Shown: positions 1 through 9,445, counted from the stretch's first letter. The stretch is DNA of 64,000 nucleotides from Rhodanobacter glycinis (GCF_900114325.1 NZ_FOSR01000007.1:1-64000), one strand, 5' to 3'. Numbers and translations are program-made. Notes: generated by a model not told the origin, from the sequence alone.

Positions 1-17
1 GGCGTACGCAGTACGCC
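1..17. other. Short perfect inverted repeat upstream of tRNA genes
   Basis: GGCGTAC-GCA-GTACGCC forms a 7-bp stem with a 3-nt centre, 17 bases before tRNA-Ser. It may be the terminator or processing hairpin of whatever lies left of the window. No T-tract follows it, so its role is unclear. Confidence 0.3.
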
Positions 18-34
18 TGTTCGCGCAGACAAAC

Positions 35-124
35 GGAGAGATGGCCGAGTGGTTTAAGGCAGCAGTCTTGAAAACTGCCGTAGGTGCAAGCCTACCGTGG
101 GTTCGAATCCCACTCTCTCCGCCA
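35..124 (+). tRNA. tRNA-Ser (UGA anticodon)
   Basis: A complete class II tRNA. The 7-bp acceptor stem is GGAGAGA/TCTCTCC, followed by G and an encoded CCA. The anticodon loop CTTGAAA gives anticodon TGA, reading UCA-type serine codons. A long variable arm (GTAGG...CCTAC) is present as expected for serine, and the T-arm contains GGTTCGAATCC. It lies 5 bases before tRNA-Leu, so the two are probably cotranscribed. Confidence 0.97.
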
Positions 125-129
125 TTCCG

Positions 130-216
130 GCCCGGATGGCGAAACAGGTAGACGCAAGAGACTTAAAATCTCTCGGGGGCAACCCCATCCCGGTTCGACC
201 CCGGGTCCGGGCACCA
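130..216 (+). tRNA. tRNA-Leu (UAA anticodon)
   Basis: A complete class II tRNA. The acceptor stem is GCCCGGA/TCCGGGC with discriminator A and encoded CCA. The anticodon loop CTTAAAA gives anticodon TAA. The variable arm is long, and the T-arm GGTTCGACCCC is intact. It follows tRNA-Ser by 5 bases. Confidence 0.97.
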
Positions 217-251
217 GTCGCATCCTTTGACGAAATGGCGATCCTGCCGGC

Positions 252-497
252 TCAGGCGACCGCGCTTTGCGGCATCGGTGCCTGTCGGGCGTACTGGGCC
301 AGGCGAATGTTGGAGACGGGCCCGGGCATTTCCACGCTGATGCTGCGGCCGGAGCGCATGTGCTCGTCGCGGGCAGTTTCACGCGCCAACTGGATGGCTG
401 GGCCCAGACGAAGCTGGCTGAACAGGGTGGTGCCGGCGCGGCGAATGCTCCAGGTGTCGTCGGACGCCTGGCTAAGCGAGTAGATCACCATCAGCAT
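252..497 (-). CDS. Small conserved protein, DUF2188-like
   Basis: An 81-residue cytoplasmic protein with no signal peptide. The start is set at the ATG preceded by AAAGGAG with 9-nt spacing. The upstream in-frame ATG at 572 has no comparable ribosome binding site. The sequence pattern (W-x-I/V-x-R-x-G, then an Ala-Arg-rich helix, then a short hydrophobic strand and Gly) resembles the small single-domain DUF2188 family, whose function is unknown. That assignment is from pattern only. It is transcribed toward the tRNA genes and away from the response regulator. Confidence 0.6.
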   Translation of the reverse strand: MLMVIYSLSQASDDTWSIRRAGTTLFSQLRLGPAIQLARETARDEHMRSGRSISVEMPGPVSNIRLAQYARQAPMPQSAVA

Positions 498-729
498 TTC
501 CGTGTGCTCCTTTGCGACCTCGAGAGGGCGGAGTACGCCAATGGCTTCGGGTCGCCCCTCTGATCGACCCATTGCGGCATGTTGCCATCCAACGGGTGAG
601 TGTGCTGTCGGTGGTTTCCTACATGTTGTGTCAGCGCCTTCGGTTTCTGCGCATGTGTGGATGGAAAGGCTTGCATTAACGCGGTGTCCCGCCTAACTTG
701 CCTTGGCCTATTCAGGGAGGGCTCATGCG

Positions 730-1383
730 ATGATCGATGTTGTACTGGTGGATGACCACGAACTGGTCCGCACCGGTTTCAGGATGATTCTTGAGCAACA
801 GCCCGATATCCGCATTTGTGGTGAAGCGGGCACGGCAGAGGAAGGCCTTTCCCTCATTCGCTCGCTGAAGCCGGCCATTGCCCTGGTCGACGTCCATATG
901 CCCGGGATGAGCGGCATCGAGTTGACCGAGCGGGTGTCGCGGGCGAATCTGCCCACGCATATCGTGGTGGTCACCGTGGTCGACGACGCGCGTTTTCCCA
1001 AGCGCCTGCTCGATGCCGGTGCACTTGGCTACCTGACCAAAGGTTGTTCGGCCGACGAGCTGCTGGGCGCAGTGCGCCAGGTGGCTGGCGGGCGCCGTTA
1101 CCTGGCTCCGGCGGTGGCGCAACAACTGGCGTTGGCAACGCTGGATGGCGACAGCTCCCCCTTCGATGCGCTGTCCACCCGCGAGCTGGAAGTGGCCATG
1201 ATGCTGGTGCGCGGCAAGGCGCTGACGTCGATCGGCGAGCAACTCAGCCTGAGTCCGAAGACGGTATCCACTTACAAGCAGCGCTTGATGGAGAAATTGC
1301 AGGTGGATCACGTGATCAGCCTGGCGCACCTGATGACCATTCACGGCCTGCTGGATACGCATAACCACCAGGTCGGCAACTGA
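730..1383 (+). CDS. uvrY: GacA/UvrY-type two-component response regulator
   Basis: This 217-residue protein is a NarL/FixJ-family transcription factor with an N-terminal receiver domain and a C-terminal LuxR-type helix-turn-helix. The acidic pocket is D8-D9, the phosphoacceptor is D54 in VDVHMPG, and the conserved lysine lies in GYLTKG. The DNA-binding part contains LSTRELEVAMML and SPKTVSTYKQR, typical of GacA/UvrY. In gammaproteobacteria this regulator answers to a BarA/GacS kinase and drives small RNAs that titrate CsrA. The start is the ATG after AGGGAGG (9-nt spacing), not an upstream in-frame codon. No uvrC follows, unlike in enterics; RNase E lies downstream on the other strand. Confidence 0.9.
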   Translation: MIDVVLVDDHELVRTGFRMILEQQPDIRICGEAGTAEEGLSLIRSLKPAIALVDVHMPGMSGIELTERVSRANLPTHIVVVTVVDDARFPKRLLDAGALGYLTKGCSADELLGAVRQVAGGRRYLAPAVAQQLALATLDGDSSPFDALSTRELEVAMMLVRGKALTSIGEQLSLSPKTVSTYKQRLMEKLQVDHVISLAHLMTIHGLLDTHNHQVGN

Positions 1384-1409
1384 CGAAAACATTCATCGGG
1401 GAACAAAAG

Positions 1410-1442
1410 AAAAGGCCGGACTGAGTCCGGCCTTTTCTTTTT
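1410..1442. terminator. Bidirectional intrinsic terminator between uvrY and rne
   Basis: AAAA-GGCCGGACT-G-AGTCCGGCC-TTTTCTTTTT: a 9-bp GC-rich stem flanked by an A-run on one side and a T-run on the other. It can end transcription from both convergent genes. Confidence 0.9.
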
Positions 1443-1463
1443 CAGGAACGCGATGATTTGCGA

Positions 1464-4400
1464 TCAGGAGCCTGTGGCATCCGAATGCCCGGGCTTGTCG
1501 TTCGCACCCGGTTCCGTCCCGGCATGCGAAGACGGGGCAGGGGCCGGCACGGGCTTGGCCGTTTCCGTTGCGGCCGGGCGGGCTGCGGGCGATGCCAGCA
1601 AGTCACCCTGCGTGGGTTGCGGAACCGGGGTGGCGGCCGTCGTCACGGCAGGCTTTTCAGCAGGGCTGACGATCGGCTGGGGCGCAGGTTCTGCATGGAC
1701 CGGCTTTGGTGCTGCCGGAGCCGGAGCCGGAGCAACGGGTGCCGGCGAGCTGACCGGTCGGTCAGCGGCGGCATCGGCAGCTTTGGCCGGTTCGCTGGCT
1801 GGCTCACGTGCGGCAGGCACTGACGCTGCGACTGTCGCGGGTTTGGCCGCTTCGGCGGTTTCCACCGCAGGCTTCGCCGACTCGTCCCCGGACGTCACCG
1901 GGATCGGTGGCAGCGTAGGCAATTGGAAGCTGGCGGGTGCAGCGGCCGGTTTGGCGGCGACAGGCTTCGGGGCCTCCGCGGCAGCGGTTTCGCTCGGAGT
2001 CGATTTGCTGGCTTCCACGGCCACCGTGGGACGCGGCGCCGGGCTGGCTGCCGCCGGGCTGCTGACGGGAGCAGCGGTCGGAGCCGGAGCGTTCGAGCTG
2101 CTGGCGACGTCACGCGGGCGCGGCGCTTCCGCTGGCTGGGCTTCCGCCGGGGCCTTGGATGGGCTGGCCGGAGCCTTGCTTACGCGAGCGGACGTGTCGT
2201 TATGCTCCTGGTCGTTCTCTGCCGTGGCCTGCTCGGCGTTGGCTGACGTCTCCGTGGTGTTCGTCTCGTCATGGCGGCGACGGCGACGGCCACCGCGGCG
2301 ACCACGACGACGGCGCTGGCCGCTCTCGGTGGTGTCGGCGGCGCCTTCTGCGGCGTCCTGGGCTGTCTCGACAGCGGGCTTGGCCACGGCGGCGACCTTG
2401 GCCTCTTCGGTTGGCACGGTGGCTGTCAGGCGTTCTTCCTGCACGGCGGTGTCCGGGGCAGGGGCGGCGGCCGGACGCGGGGTGCGTTCCGGTTTGGCGG
2501 CAGCCTGTGCCTGCGGCTTGCGTTCGTTGCCAGCCGAGTCGCTGGAGGCCACGTTGGCAGCCTTGGGTTTGCGTTCGGACTTTGGCGTGGACTGGCGTGT
2601 CGGTTGCTGGCCCTGTTCGCCATTGCGCTGGCGCGGATTGCGTCCCTGTTGCGCATTGCCCTTGGTGTTCTGCTGGCCTTCGCCACCACCGCGGCGCGAC
2701 GAGCGCTGCGAATTGCCGGCATTGCCTTGGCGACGCTCGTCCCGCTGGTTGTTGCGGTCGCGGTTCTCGCGCTTTTCAGCCGGCTTGCTCGGTGCCGGGG
2801 CGGGAGCTTCCGGGGCAGCGGCACCACCGCGGAACCAGCCGAACAGGCGCGCGATCACGCCGCCACTGGCGGCAGCCGGCGCGGCTGCGGTCGCGCGACG
2901 TGGCGCCGGCCGAGCCGGGGCCGCGGCCACCGGGGCAGCAACGGGTTCCTCGCGCACGGGAGCCGGCGTAGCCGGCACCACGCCGGAGACGGCGGGCTGC
3001 TCGCTGCTGCCCAGCGCCTGGCCCATCTTCGGGATCGGCGCTTCCTCGACGGCGGTGAGCCGCTCGTAGCTGGGCTTGCTGTGCTCGCCCATGTCCGCTT
3101 CCTTGATGCGCTGGATATGGATGTGCGGCGTTTCCAGCTTCTCGTCGGAGACGATGACGACATGCACCTTGTTGCGCAGCTCGACTTCGACCACGCCAGC
3201 GCGCTTTTCGTTGAGCATGAAGTTGGCGACCGTCGGCGGCGCCTGCACCAGCACCTGCCCGGTGTTGTCCTTCATCGCGTGTTCTTCGATCAGGCGCAGG
3301 GTGGACAGCGCCAGCGATTCGACGCTGCGGATCTGGCCGTGGCCTTCGCACCGCGGGCAGACGATCTGGGTGGCTTCGCCCAGGCTCGGGCGCAGGCGCT
3401 GGCGCGACATTTCCATCAGGCCGAAGCGGCTGATGCGGCCGACCTGCACGCGGGCGCGGTCGAGCTTCAGCGCATCACGCAGCTTTTCCTCGACCTCGCG
3501 CTGGTGGCGCGGGCTGTCCATGTCGATGAAGTCGATCACGATCAGGCCGCCGGTGTCGCGGATGCGAGCCTGACGCGCGATCTCCACTGCCGCCTCGCAG
3601 TTGATGTTGAAGGCGGTGTCCTCGATGTCGCTGCCCTTGGTGGCCTTGGCCGAATTGACGTCGATGGCGGTCAGCGCTTCAGTCTGGTCGATCACGATCG
3701 AACCACCGGACGGCAGGCGCACCTGGCGGTCGAACGCGCTCTCGATCTGCGTCTCGATCTGGTAGCGCGAGAACAGCGGCGTATCGTCGGTGTACAGCTT
3801 GAGCTTGCGCAGGGCGTTGGGCATCACCTGCTGCATGAAGTCGCGTGCGTCGTTGTACAGCGATTCCTCGTCGATCAGGATTTCGCCGATATCGTTGCGC
3901 AGGTAGTCACGCAAGGCGCGGATGAACAGCTTCGATTCCTGATAGATCAGGAACGGTGCCTTCTTCGCCTCGGCGGCGCCGGAAATCGCCTTCCACAGTT
4001 GCAGCAGGTAATCCAGGTCCCACTGCAGCTCTTCGGCGTCGCGGCCCATGCCGGCGGTGCGCACGATCAGGCCCATGTCGTCGGGCACGCTCAGGTGGTC
4101 AAGCGCTTCCTTCAGGGCCTGGCGATCCTCGCCCTCGATCCGACGCGAGACGCCGCCGGCCTTCGGGTTGTTCGGCATCAGCACCATGTAGCGACCGGCC
4201 AGGCTGATGTAGGTGGTCAGCGCCGCGCCCTTGTTGCCGCGCTCTTCCTTTTCGACCTGGACGACGACTTCCTGGCCTTCCTTCAGCAGCTCGCGGATGT
4301 TCGCCTTGTGCGGGTCGAGGCCGGGCGTGAAGTAGCTGCGGGAGATTTCCTTCAGCGGCAGGAAGCCATGGCGCTCGGCGCCATAGTCGATGAAGCAGGC

Positions 4401-4562
4401 TTCGAGGGATTGTTCGACGCGAGTGATGCGGCCCTTGTAGATGTTGGACTTTTTCTGCTCGCGGGACGGGATTTCGATGTCGAGATCGTACAGATTCTGG
4501 CCATCGACGATGGCCACGCGCAACTCTTCACGCTGAGTTGCGTTGATCAACATGCGTTTCAT
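1464..4562 (-). CDS. rne: Ribonuclease E
   Basis: RNase E (1032 residues) cleaves single-stranded A/U-rich RNA in mRNA decay, rRNA and tRNA processing, and scaffolds the degradosome. The N-terminal half has the S1 domain (about 35-120), the 5'-phosphate sensor and the DNase I-like catalytic domain. The metal-binding aspartates are D301 (TAIDVNS) and D344 (VIDFIDM), and the Zn-link is C402-P-R-C405. The C-terminal half is disordered, Ala/Pro-rich, with an RNA-binding arginine tract ([14 protein letters not shown]), which marks RNase E rather than RNase G. The start MKRMLIN follows AAGGAAAA. The 335-bp divergent spacer to rluC is long enough for the autoregulatory 5'UTR known in E. coli, but I could not identify the hairpins. 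Confidence 0.96.
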   Translation of the reverse strand: MKRMLINATQREELRVAIVDGQNLYDLDIEIPSREQKKSNIYKGRITRVEQSLEACFIDYGAERHGFLPLKEISRSYFTPGLDPHKANIRELLKEGQEVVVQVEKEERGNKGAALTTYISLAGRYMVLMPNNPKAGGVSRRIEGEDRQALKEALDHLSVPDDMGLIVRTAGMGRDAEELQWDLDYLLQLWKAISGAAEAKKAPFLIYQESKLFIRALRDYLRNDIGEILIDEESLYNDARDFMQQVMPNALRKLKLYTDDTPLFSRYQIETQIESAFDRQVRLPSGGSIVIDQTEALTAIDVNSAKATKGSDIEDTAFNINCEAAVEIARQARIRDTGGLIVIDFIDMDSPRHQREVEEKLRDALKLDRARVQVGRISRFGLMEMSRQRLRPSLGEATQIVCPRCEGHGQIRSVESLALSTLRLIEEHAMKDNTGQVLVQAPPTVANFMLNEKRAGVVEVELRNKVHVVIVSDEKLETPHIHIQRIKEADMGEHSKPSYERLTAVEEAPIPKMGQALGSSEQPAVSGVVPATPAPVREEPVAAPVAAAPARPAPRRATAAAPAAASGGVIARLFGWFRGGAAAPEAPAPAPSKPAEKRENRDRNNQRDERRQGNAGNSQRSSRRGGGEGQQNTKGNAQQGRNPRQRNGEQGQQPTRQSTPKSERKPKAANVASSDSAGNERKPQAQAAAKPERTPRPAAAPAPDTAVQEERLTATVPTEEAKVAAVAKPAVETAQDAAEGAADTTESGQRRRRGRRGGRRRRRHDETNTTETSANAEQATAENDQEHNDTSARVSKAPASPSKAPAEAQPAEAPRPRDVASSSNAPAPTAAPVSSPAAASPAPRPTVAVEASKSTPSETAAAEAPKPVAAKPAAAPASFQLPTLPPIPVTSGDESAKPAVETAEAAKPATVAASVPAAREPASEPAKAADAAADRPVSSPAPVAPAPAPAAPKPVHAEPAPQPIVSPAEKPAVTTAATPVPQPTQGDLLASPAARPAATETAKPVPAPAPSSHAGTEPGANDKPGHSDATGS

Positions 4563-4897
4563 TGTAGGTTTTCCTTGGCTTGCCGCGCGTCGCGTGCCTC
4601 GGTGGCGCCGAAAAGGGCGGCCTGCCGGGGATCGCGCCGCTGCGGTAAAGCGGCAAATAAACGGCGCCGTTACCGGCTCCGGGATGATTCGTGGCTCACG
4701 CAGGGCCGTCCGTGTCATACAACAGCGGACAAATGGCAACCCAAACCGTTACGATGAAAGGGAGCAGCGACCGGCTGCCGGGGAAGGCGACCGGCGCAAT
4801 CCTCGCCGACGTCACGGGTGGGCACCCCTCGCCGCCGATACTCCGGCGGGTAGGGCATAGCGCCGGCCGAGTATCCTATTTCGCCAGGTTTTTTTCA
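4563..4897. other. Divergent rne/rluC intergenic region
   Basis: 335 bp separate the start codons of rne (minus) and rluC (plus). The region must hold both promoters and the rne leader. I see no -35/-10 pair close to consensus on either strand and no extended inverted repeat, so nothing more specific is called. Confidence 0.6.
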
Positions 4898-5890
4898 ATG
4901 CAGACGGCAACTTCCCCCGACGCACCTCACGGTGTACGTCAAGTCGAGATCGGCCCCGAGCGGGACGGTCAGCGTATCGACAATGCGCTGATGACCATGC
5001 TCAAGGGGGTTCCCAAGAGCATGATCTACCGCCTGTTGCGCACCGGGCAGGTACGCGTGAACGGCAAGCGGGCCAAGCCGGACACGCGTCTCGCCGAGGG
5101 TGATACGCTGCGCATTCCACCCGTGCGGGTGGCCGAGCGCCCGGTCGGGCGCGGCCCGGCCGCCGAACTAGTGGCCCAGGTGACGGACGCGATCCTGTTC
5201 GAGGACAAGCACTTCCTGGTCATCGACAAGCCCTCCGGCATCGCCAGCCACGGTGGCAGCGGGGTCAGTCATGGGGCCATCGAGCTGCTGCGCGCGGCGC
5301 GGCCGAACGAGTCGCTGGAGCTGGTCCATCGGCTGGATCGCGATACCAGCGGCGTACTGGTGTTTGCGCGGACCCGCGCCGGCTTGATTGGCCTGCAGGC
5401 GGCGATTCGTGCCGGCGAAGTGACCAAGCAGTACCTGTGCCTGATGGTCGGACACCCATCCAAGGCCAAGTTCGACGTCAATGCGCCGCTGCAGAAATCC
5501 ATCCTCCAGGGGGGCGAGCGCATGGTGAAGGTGTCTGATAACGGCAAGCCATCGCTCACTTTTTTCCGCGAGATGGAGCAATACCCGGGCGCCCGGCTGA
5601 TGCAGGCGACGCTGGGTACCGGACGGACCCACCAGATTCGCGTGCACGCGGCGCATATCGGTCATCCCATCGCCGGCGACCCGAAGTACGGCGACAAGGA
5701 GATGAACAAGCGCTTGCGCGAGTACGGCCTGAACCGCCTGTTCCTGCATGCGGCGCACATGGGTTTCGAGCTGGACGGTCGCAGTTACGGGTTCTCCGCG
5801 CCCTTGCCGGATGACCTGAAGGTGTTCCTGGACACGCTGGCCGTGAAAGGGAAAAGGCTGGTCTATACGCGCCAGAAGTCGACGCTGTAG
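4898..5890 (+). CDS. rluC: 23S rRNA pseudouridine synthase RluC
   Basis: This 330-residue enzyme of the RluA family isomerises uridines (955/2504/2580 in E. coli) in 23S rRNA. An N-terminal S4 RNA-binding domain (about 20-85) is followed by the catalytic domain with HRLDRDTSG, where D147 is the expected nucleophile. TGRTHQIRVH lies further on. The divergent rne-rluC pairing is widespread in gammaproteobacteria and supports RluC over RluD. The start codon at 4898 fits the family length; an in-frame extension to 4691 would add low-complexity residues and run into the intergenic region. Confidence 0.93.
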   Translation: MQTATSPDAPHGVRQVEIGPERDGQRIDNALMTMLKGVPKSMIYRLLRTGQVRVNGKRAKPDTRLAEGDTLRIPPVRVAERPVGRGPAAELVAQVTDAILFEDKHFLVIDKPSGIASHGGSGVSHGAIELLRAARPNESLELVHRLDRDTSGVLVFARTRAGLIGLQAAIRAGEVTKQYLCLMVGHPSKAKFDVNAPLQKSILQGGERMVKVSDNGKPSLTFFREMEQYPGARLMQATLGTGRTHQIRVHAAHIGHPIAGDPKYGDKEMNKRLREYGLNRLFLHAAHMGFELDGRSYGFSAPLPDDLKVFLDTLAVKGKRLVYTRQKSTL

Positions 5891-5896
5891 CCCTGG

Positions 5897-5930
5897 CCGG
5901 CCCGGCGGAGTTTTGGTCACACCGGGCCGG
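5897..5930. terminator. Hairpin between convergent rluC and phhB
   Basis: CCGGCCCGG and CCGGGCCGG form a 9-bp perfect stem with a 16-nt loop, 6 bases after the rluC stop and 12 bases from the phhB stop. There is no clear T-tract, so efficiency is uncertain. Confidence 0.5.
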
Positions 5931-5942
5931 AACCGGCTCGGT

Positions 5943-6287
5943 TCAGCGCTCGAGCAGGGCCTCGACGCGCGCCGCGCAGATGAAATCGTTCAGCGACAGC
6001 CCGCCCACGTCGTGGGTGGACCACAGCAGCTGGCAGTGGCCGTAGCCGGCTTCGATATCCGGGTGATGGTCTTCGTGGTTGGCCATGAAACCGACCGCGT
6101 TGATGAAACCCAGGGTGCGGTGGAAGTCGTCGAAACGGAAATCCTTCACCAGCGACTTGCCATCCGTGGCGACCTTCCAGCCGGGCAACTGTGGCAGCAA
6201 GGTGGCGATGGCGGCTTGGTCAAGCGCGTGTTCCTTGCCCTTGCGCGGCTGGCAGTGCTGGGTGGCAAGCGGCTGCTGGTTGTTCAT
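5943..6287 (-). CDS. phhB: Pterin-4a-carbinolamine dehydratase
   Basis: A 114-residue enzyme that dehydrates 4a-hydroxytetrahydrobiopterin, the product of phenylalanine hydroxylase, to regenerate the pterin cofactor. The family signature is present as MANHEDHHPDIEAGYG, with the catalytic histidine pair and the G-x(2)-V...LSLNDF...AARV tail. The start MNNQQPL is preceded by CGGAG; an upstream in-frame ATG at 6359 has no binding site. No phhA lies beside it, so the role in phenylalanine hydroxylation is inferred from the family. Confidence 0.92.
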   Translation of the reverse strand: MNNQQPLATQHCQPRKGKEHALDQAAIATLLPQLPGWKVATDGKSLVKDFRFDDFHRTLGFINAVGFMANHEDHHPDIEAGYGHCQLLWSTHDVGGLSLNDFICAARVEALLER

Positions 6288-6372
6288 GAAGGCTCCGGAT
6301 GATGGATGAGGCCGCAAAGCGTCGAAGCTGCGCGCGGAAAAGTCAAAGTCGCCCTTCATGATGAAACTGGAC

Positions 6373-6378
6373 TAAAAT
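6373..6378 (+). promoter_or_regulatory. Putative -10 element for nfuA
   Basis: TAAAAT matches the sigma70 -10 consensus at 5 of 6 positions and lies 58 bases before the nfuA start. No good -35 element is seen. The same TAAAATGGTG string occurs upstream of the YciI gene at 22722. Confidence 0.4.
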
Positions 6379-6436
6379 GGTGCTGTATTCGCCCGGGTTC
6401 GCTTCGGGTGGACTTTGAGACTTTGACGGAACCGGC

Positions 6437-7045
6437 ATGATCGATATTTCCGAGCGCGCGCAGCAACACTTTCAGCGCCTTCTCGCCCAGCAGGACATCG
6501 ACGGATTGGGCATTCGCCTGCGCGTGACCTCGCCCGGCACCCCGGCGGCCAACTGCGAGCTGGAATTTTGCGAGCCGGTCGAGTTGACGGGTTCGGAGTG
6601 GACGGTGGAATGCACCGGTTTCGAGTTCCATATCGCGGGCGACAGCGCCAGTTGGCTGGACGGCGCCAGCATCGATTACGAGCCGAACAAGACCGGCGGC
6701 CAGCTGAATATCCGCGCGCCGAAGATCAAGGGTGACGTTCCCGGTGTGGAAGCGGGGGTGATCGAACGCGTGCGCTATGTGCTGGAATCGGAGATCAATC
6801 CGCGACTGGCGTCGCATGGCGGTCGGGTGACCTTGCTGGAAGTGGACGCCGACGGCGTCGTCCTGCTGCAGTTCGGCGGTGGTTGCCACGGCTGCGGCAT
6901 GGTCGACGTGACGCTGAAACAGGGCGTCGAGAAAACCCTGTGCGAACGCGTGCCCGAGATCACGGCGGTACGTGACGCCACCGACCACTCGGACGGCAGC
7001 AATCCGTATTACAGCAAGCACGAAGGCAAGTCGGCACTGGGTTGA
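6437..7045 (+). CDS. nfuA: Fe-S biogenesis protein NfuA
   Basis: A 202-residue carrier that receives a 4Fe-4S cluster and delivers it to client apoproteins. The N-terminal half is a degenerate A-type (IscA-like) domain without its cysteines (about 1-95). The C-terminal half is a Nfu domain in which GGCHGCGM supplies C150 and C153, the cluster ligands at the dimer interface. A GACGGAA stretch precedes the ATG. It stands alone between a divergent phhB and convergent cytochrome genes. Confidence 0.95.
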   Translation: MIDISERAQQHFQRLLAQQDIDGLGIRLRVTSPGTPAANCELEFCEPVELTGSEWTVECTGFEFHIAGDSASWLDGASIDYEPNKTGGQLNIRAPKIKGDVPGVEAGVIERVRYVLESEINPRLASHGGRVTLLEVDADGVVLLQFGGGCHGCGMVDVTLKQGVEKTLCERVPEITAVRDATDHSDGSNPYYSKHEGKSALG

Positions 7046-7070
7046 TGGTGCCGATGCTACGCCGCGCATG

Positions 7071-7099
7071 AAAAAGCCCGCCATCTCGGCGGGCTTTTT
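7071..7099. terminator. Bidirectional terminator between nfuA and cytochrome genes
   Basis: AAAAA-GCCCGCC-ATCTC-GGCGGGC-TTTTT: a 7-bp GC stem extended by A-T pairs, with T-runs on both strands. It serves nfuA (+) and the cytochrome pair (-). Confidence 0.92.
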
Positions 7100-7120
7100 C
7101 ATGCGCCTGACCCGCCGGGA

Positions 7121-7471
7121 TCAGTCGCCCTGGACGTGGCCCTTCAGCGTGTCGAGCTTGGTCGGCAGGCTGGAGAAATAGGCGGCGACGTCCTCGATGT
7201 CCTGGTCGGACAGCGTGGCCACCATGCCCTTCATGATCGGGTTGTTGCGGCGGCCATCCTTGTATTCGTGCAGCACCTGCTGGATGTACTCGTTGTACTG
7301 GCCGGCCAGGCGCGGGTATTGCGGATCGACCCCGTTGCCGTCGGCCCCGTGGCAGGCGAAACAGGCAGCGGCCTTGGTCTTGCCGTTCGCAGCATTGCCG
7401 CTGGCCAGCAGCGGAGCGGAGGCAAACGCCATGACAGCGCCAAGGGAAAGCAGAGTAAGCGCACGTTTCAT
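7121..7471 (-). CDS. Periplasmic cytochrome c, class I (c4/c553-like monomer)
   Basis: A 116-residue exported monoheme cytochrome. A Sec signal (MKRALTLLSLGAVMAFASAPLLASG) precedes the CFACH heme-binding motif, and a distal methionine is available in NPIMKGM. The domain resembles one half of a cytochrome c4. AAGGAA precedes the ATG. It lies 22 bases downstream of a second, related cytochrome gene, so the pair looks like a split or tandem c4-type electron carrier. Partner oxidases are not encoded nearby. Confidence 0.9.
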   Translation of the reverse strand: MKRALTLLSLGAVMAFASAPLLASGNAANGKTKAAACFACHGADGNGVDPQYPRLAGQYNEYIQQVLHEYKDGRRNNPIMKGMVATLSDQDIEDVAAYFSSLPTKLDTLKGHVQGD

Positions 7472-7493
7472 GCAGATTCCTTGATGTCCGGAA

Positions 7494-7823
7494 TTACTTG
7501 ATCGGCTTGAGGCTGGACAGGTAGGCGGCGATGTCCTCGATGTTCTGTTCGGACAGGCTCTGCGCCTGCGCCACCATGGTGGGATAGGTCCGGTCGCCGC
7601 TCTGGTATTCGTGCAACGCATTGATGATGTACTGCTCGTTCTGGCCAGCGATCTTCGGCACCGGATAGTCCGGATAGGCGTTGGAATATCCGGGAACGCC
7701 GTGACAGCCGGCGCAGGTGTAGACGAGCGTGCGACCGTTGGCCTTGTTGCCGGTGGCCTGTGCGGCACCAACAACGAGGAAAGCGGAAACTGCAGCGAGG
7801 CCGAGCCAATGCAATCGAGTCAT
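7494..7823 (-). CDS. Periplasmic cytochrome c, class I
   Basis: A 109-residue exported monoheme cytochrome. The signal peptide (MTRLHWLGLAAVSAFLVV...) is followed by CAGCH, and a distal methionine is likely in YPTMVAQ. It shares the layout and C-terminal S(D/E)QxIEDxAAYxSSL with the downstream cytochrome, indicating tandem duplication. An upstream in-frame ATG at 7985 would prepend a non-signal Arg/Pro-rich tail and is not used. It is the first gene of the two-gene unit. Confidence 0.9.
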   Translation of the reverse strand: MTRLHWLGLAAVSAFLVVGAAQATGNKANGRTLVYTCAGCHGVPGYSNAYPDYPVPKIAGQNEQYIINALHEYQSGDRTYPTMVAQAQSLSEQNIEDIAAYLSSLKPIK

Positions 7824-8009
7824 CGAGAGGATTCCCACGGTTCCGACGGGTACATCGGACGAGTATAGACGCAGCGCGAGAGCCGGAACAACATGACGCC
7901 GCGCCGGAGGGCATGGATGCGTGTGGCGCGTGTCGCAACGCTGCGTGCCGACCCCGGCGAGCCCGGGCGGCAATGGGCCGAACACGATGCGCGTCGCCGA
8001 GCGAACCCG

Positions 8010-9242
8010 TCAGAACAGGCTGCGGACGATGTGGAAGCCGGCGCTGTATTCGCCGACGAGGGTGCCCAGGCTGACCAGGAAGAAATTCAGCAGCGTGCGC
8101 GCCACGCGATTCTTCCACCAGCCGCTCCAGTGGGTGACGTCGTCGCGCAGTGACTCGAAGTCGGCCACGCGCGGGCGGCGCACCCAGGCCTCGGCCATCG
8201 CGCTGATGCCGCCGGCCGGAATGCCGGGGCGGAACGGCTTGATTGGCGCGGCGATGAAGGCGGCAACGACGCTGATCGGGTGCGCGCCGGCAAGCACGGC
8301 GCCCAGTGCCGCGAAGCCACCGGTGAAAAGAATCCAGTCACGCAGCACCTGTGCGCCCAGTGCGGTATTGCGATGGAAGGCCCAGCCGATCGCCACGAAT
8401 ACCAGCAGTACCAGGCCCACCGCCAGCCATTTCGGCCAACGCGCCTTGGGCGGGGTTTGCGCGAGTGCCGCCGCCTCGGTGGCCGGATCGCCTTGTTGCG
8501 TGCGCAGCTTTTCGCACAGGCCCTTGAGGTGGCCGGCACCGATGACCACCAGCACGCGGCGCGGTTCGGTGGTGGCCGAAAGCGTGGCTTCTTCGCGCAG
8601 ACGTGCGGCCATGTAGGCATCGCGTTCGGCGATCAGGCTGCGGTAGAGCGGTTCCGACTCGCTGGCGAATTCGCTGAAGGCGCTCTCCAGCATGTCGCCT
8701 TGCTTGAGCTTCTCGATCTCGCCCTCGTCGATGTTCTCGCGCTCGAACACGCTGGCGAGCATGCCGCCGAGCAGGCCGAAACGTTGCCAGAATCCGACGC
8801 TGTGCCACGCGCGCTTCAGGGTGGTGCCGACTTCGCGATCGACCAGCCACAGTGGCAGGTCGCGTTGATCGGCGCCGTCCATCGCCGCCTTCATCTCGGC
8901 GCCGGGTTCGATGCCGTACTGGTCGGCCAGCCGCTTCTGGAACGAGGACAGCACCAGGCTGGCGGCGACCATACCGGTCTTGCCCTGGCGAATGACCTGG
9001 AACAGGTCCATCTGCTTGAACGCTTCGGGATTGCGCATGCCCTGCGCGCGGCTGTCGCACAGCTCCACCGCCACCGCATCGAAATGTTCGTGTTCGAGCA
9101 GTGCCTCCACCGCTTCCATGCTGCTGCGCGAGACATGCGCCGTGCCCAGCACCACGTATTCGACGCCGTCGCGTTGCACGCGCTCGATCGGTTGGTCGGC
9201 AAGTGCGGTGGGCAGTGGCAGGGCGGTTTCGGGAACACTCAT
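8010..9242 (-). CDS. TraB/GumN-family membrane protein
   Basis: A 410-residue protein with an N-terminal TraB domain (EYVVLGTAHVSRSS at about 30-45, then VELCDSR and GAGHLKG) and a C-terminal part with three or four hydrophobic segments (about 275-400). TraB-family proteins belong to the Tiki/EreA/PrgY-like superfamily of putative metal-dependent hydrolases; PrgY limits peptide pheromone activity in enterococci. The GTAH motif and later Glu/His residues are the predicted active site. The substrate here is unknown. MSVPETA is taken as start because the 18 residues before it look non-coding; no strong ribosome binding site is seen. Confidence 0.82.
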   Translation of the reverse strand: MSVPETALPLPTALADQPIERVQRDGVEYVVLGTAHVSRSSMEAVEALLEHEHFDAVAVELCDSRAQGMRNPEAFKQMDLFQVIRQGKTGMVAASLVLSSFQKRLADQYGIEPGAEMKAAMDGADQRDLPLWLVDREVGTTLKRAWHSVGFWQRFGLLGGMLASVFERENIDEGEIEKLKQGDMLESAFSEFASESEPLYRSLIAERDAYMAARLREEATLSATTEPRRVLVVIGAGHLKGLCEKLRTQQGDPATEAAALAQTPPKARWPKWLAVGLVLLVFVAIGWAFHRNTALGAQVLRDWILFTGGFAALGAVLAGAHPISVVAAFIAAPIKPFRPGIPAGGISAMAEAWVRRPRVADFESLRDDVTHWSGWWKNRVARTLLNFFLVSLGTLVGEYSAGFHIVRSLF

Positions 9243-9445
9243 GCGGAAGACGTGCCGGTCATGGGGATTTTCCAAGCATGGGGACGCGCTTCGCACGAAG
9301 CAAGTGAGGCGCGTGGCCCGGGTGGATCACTCGTTTGATTCTCGCGACGGGACGGTGATCATCGCGTGTTGAGGCGCGCGGCCAGGGGCGGCCAGCCGTT
9401 TGACTCCCCCGACCAGGGATGGTCGTAGCAATGATCAACTCAAAA

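Noticed and set aside
1453-3069. A 538-codon plus-strand ORF of Ala/Gly-rich composition opposite the rne C-terminal region
   Set aside because: It is an antisense shadow of the Ala/Pro-coding, high-GC rne tail. It has no domain, and rne on the other strand is certain.
2271-4757. An 828-codon plus-strand ORF opposite rne
   Set aside because: Shadow frame created by high third-position GC; its His/Asp/Leu-rich product has no recognisable family.
4563-4897. A specific rne promoter and autoregulatory hairpins
   Set aside because: Candidate hexamers have bad spacing (14 or 19 bp) and no structure matching known rne leaders was seen.
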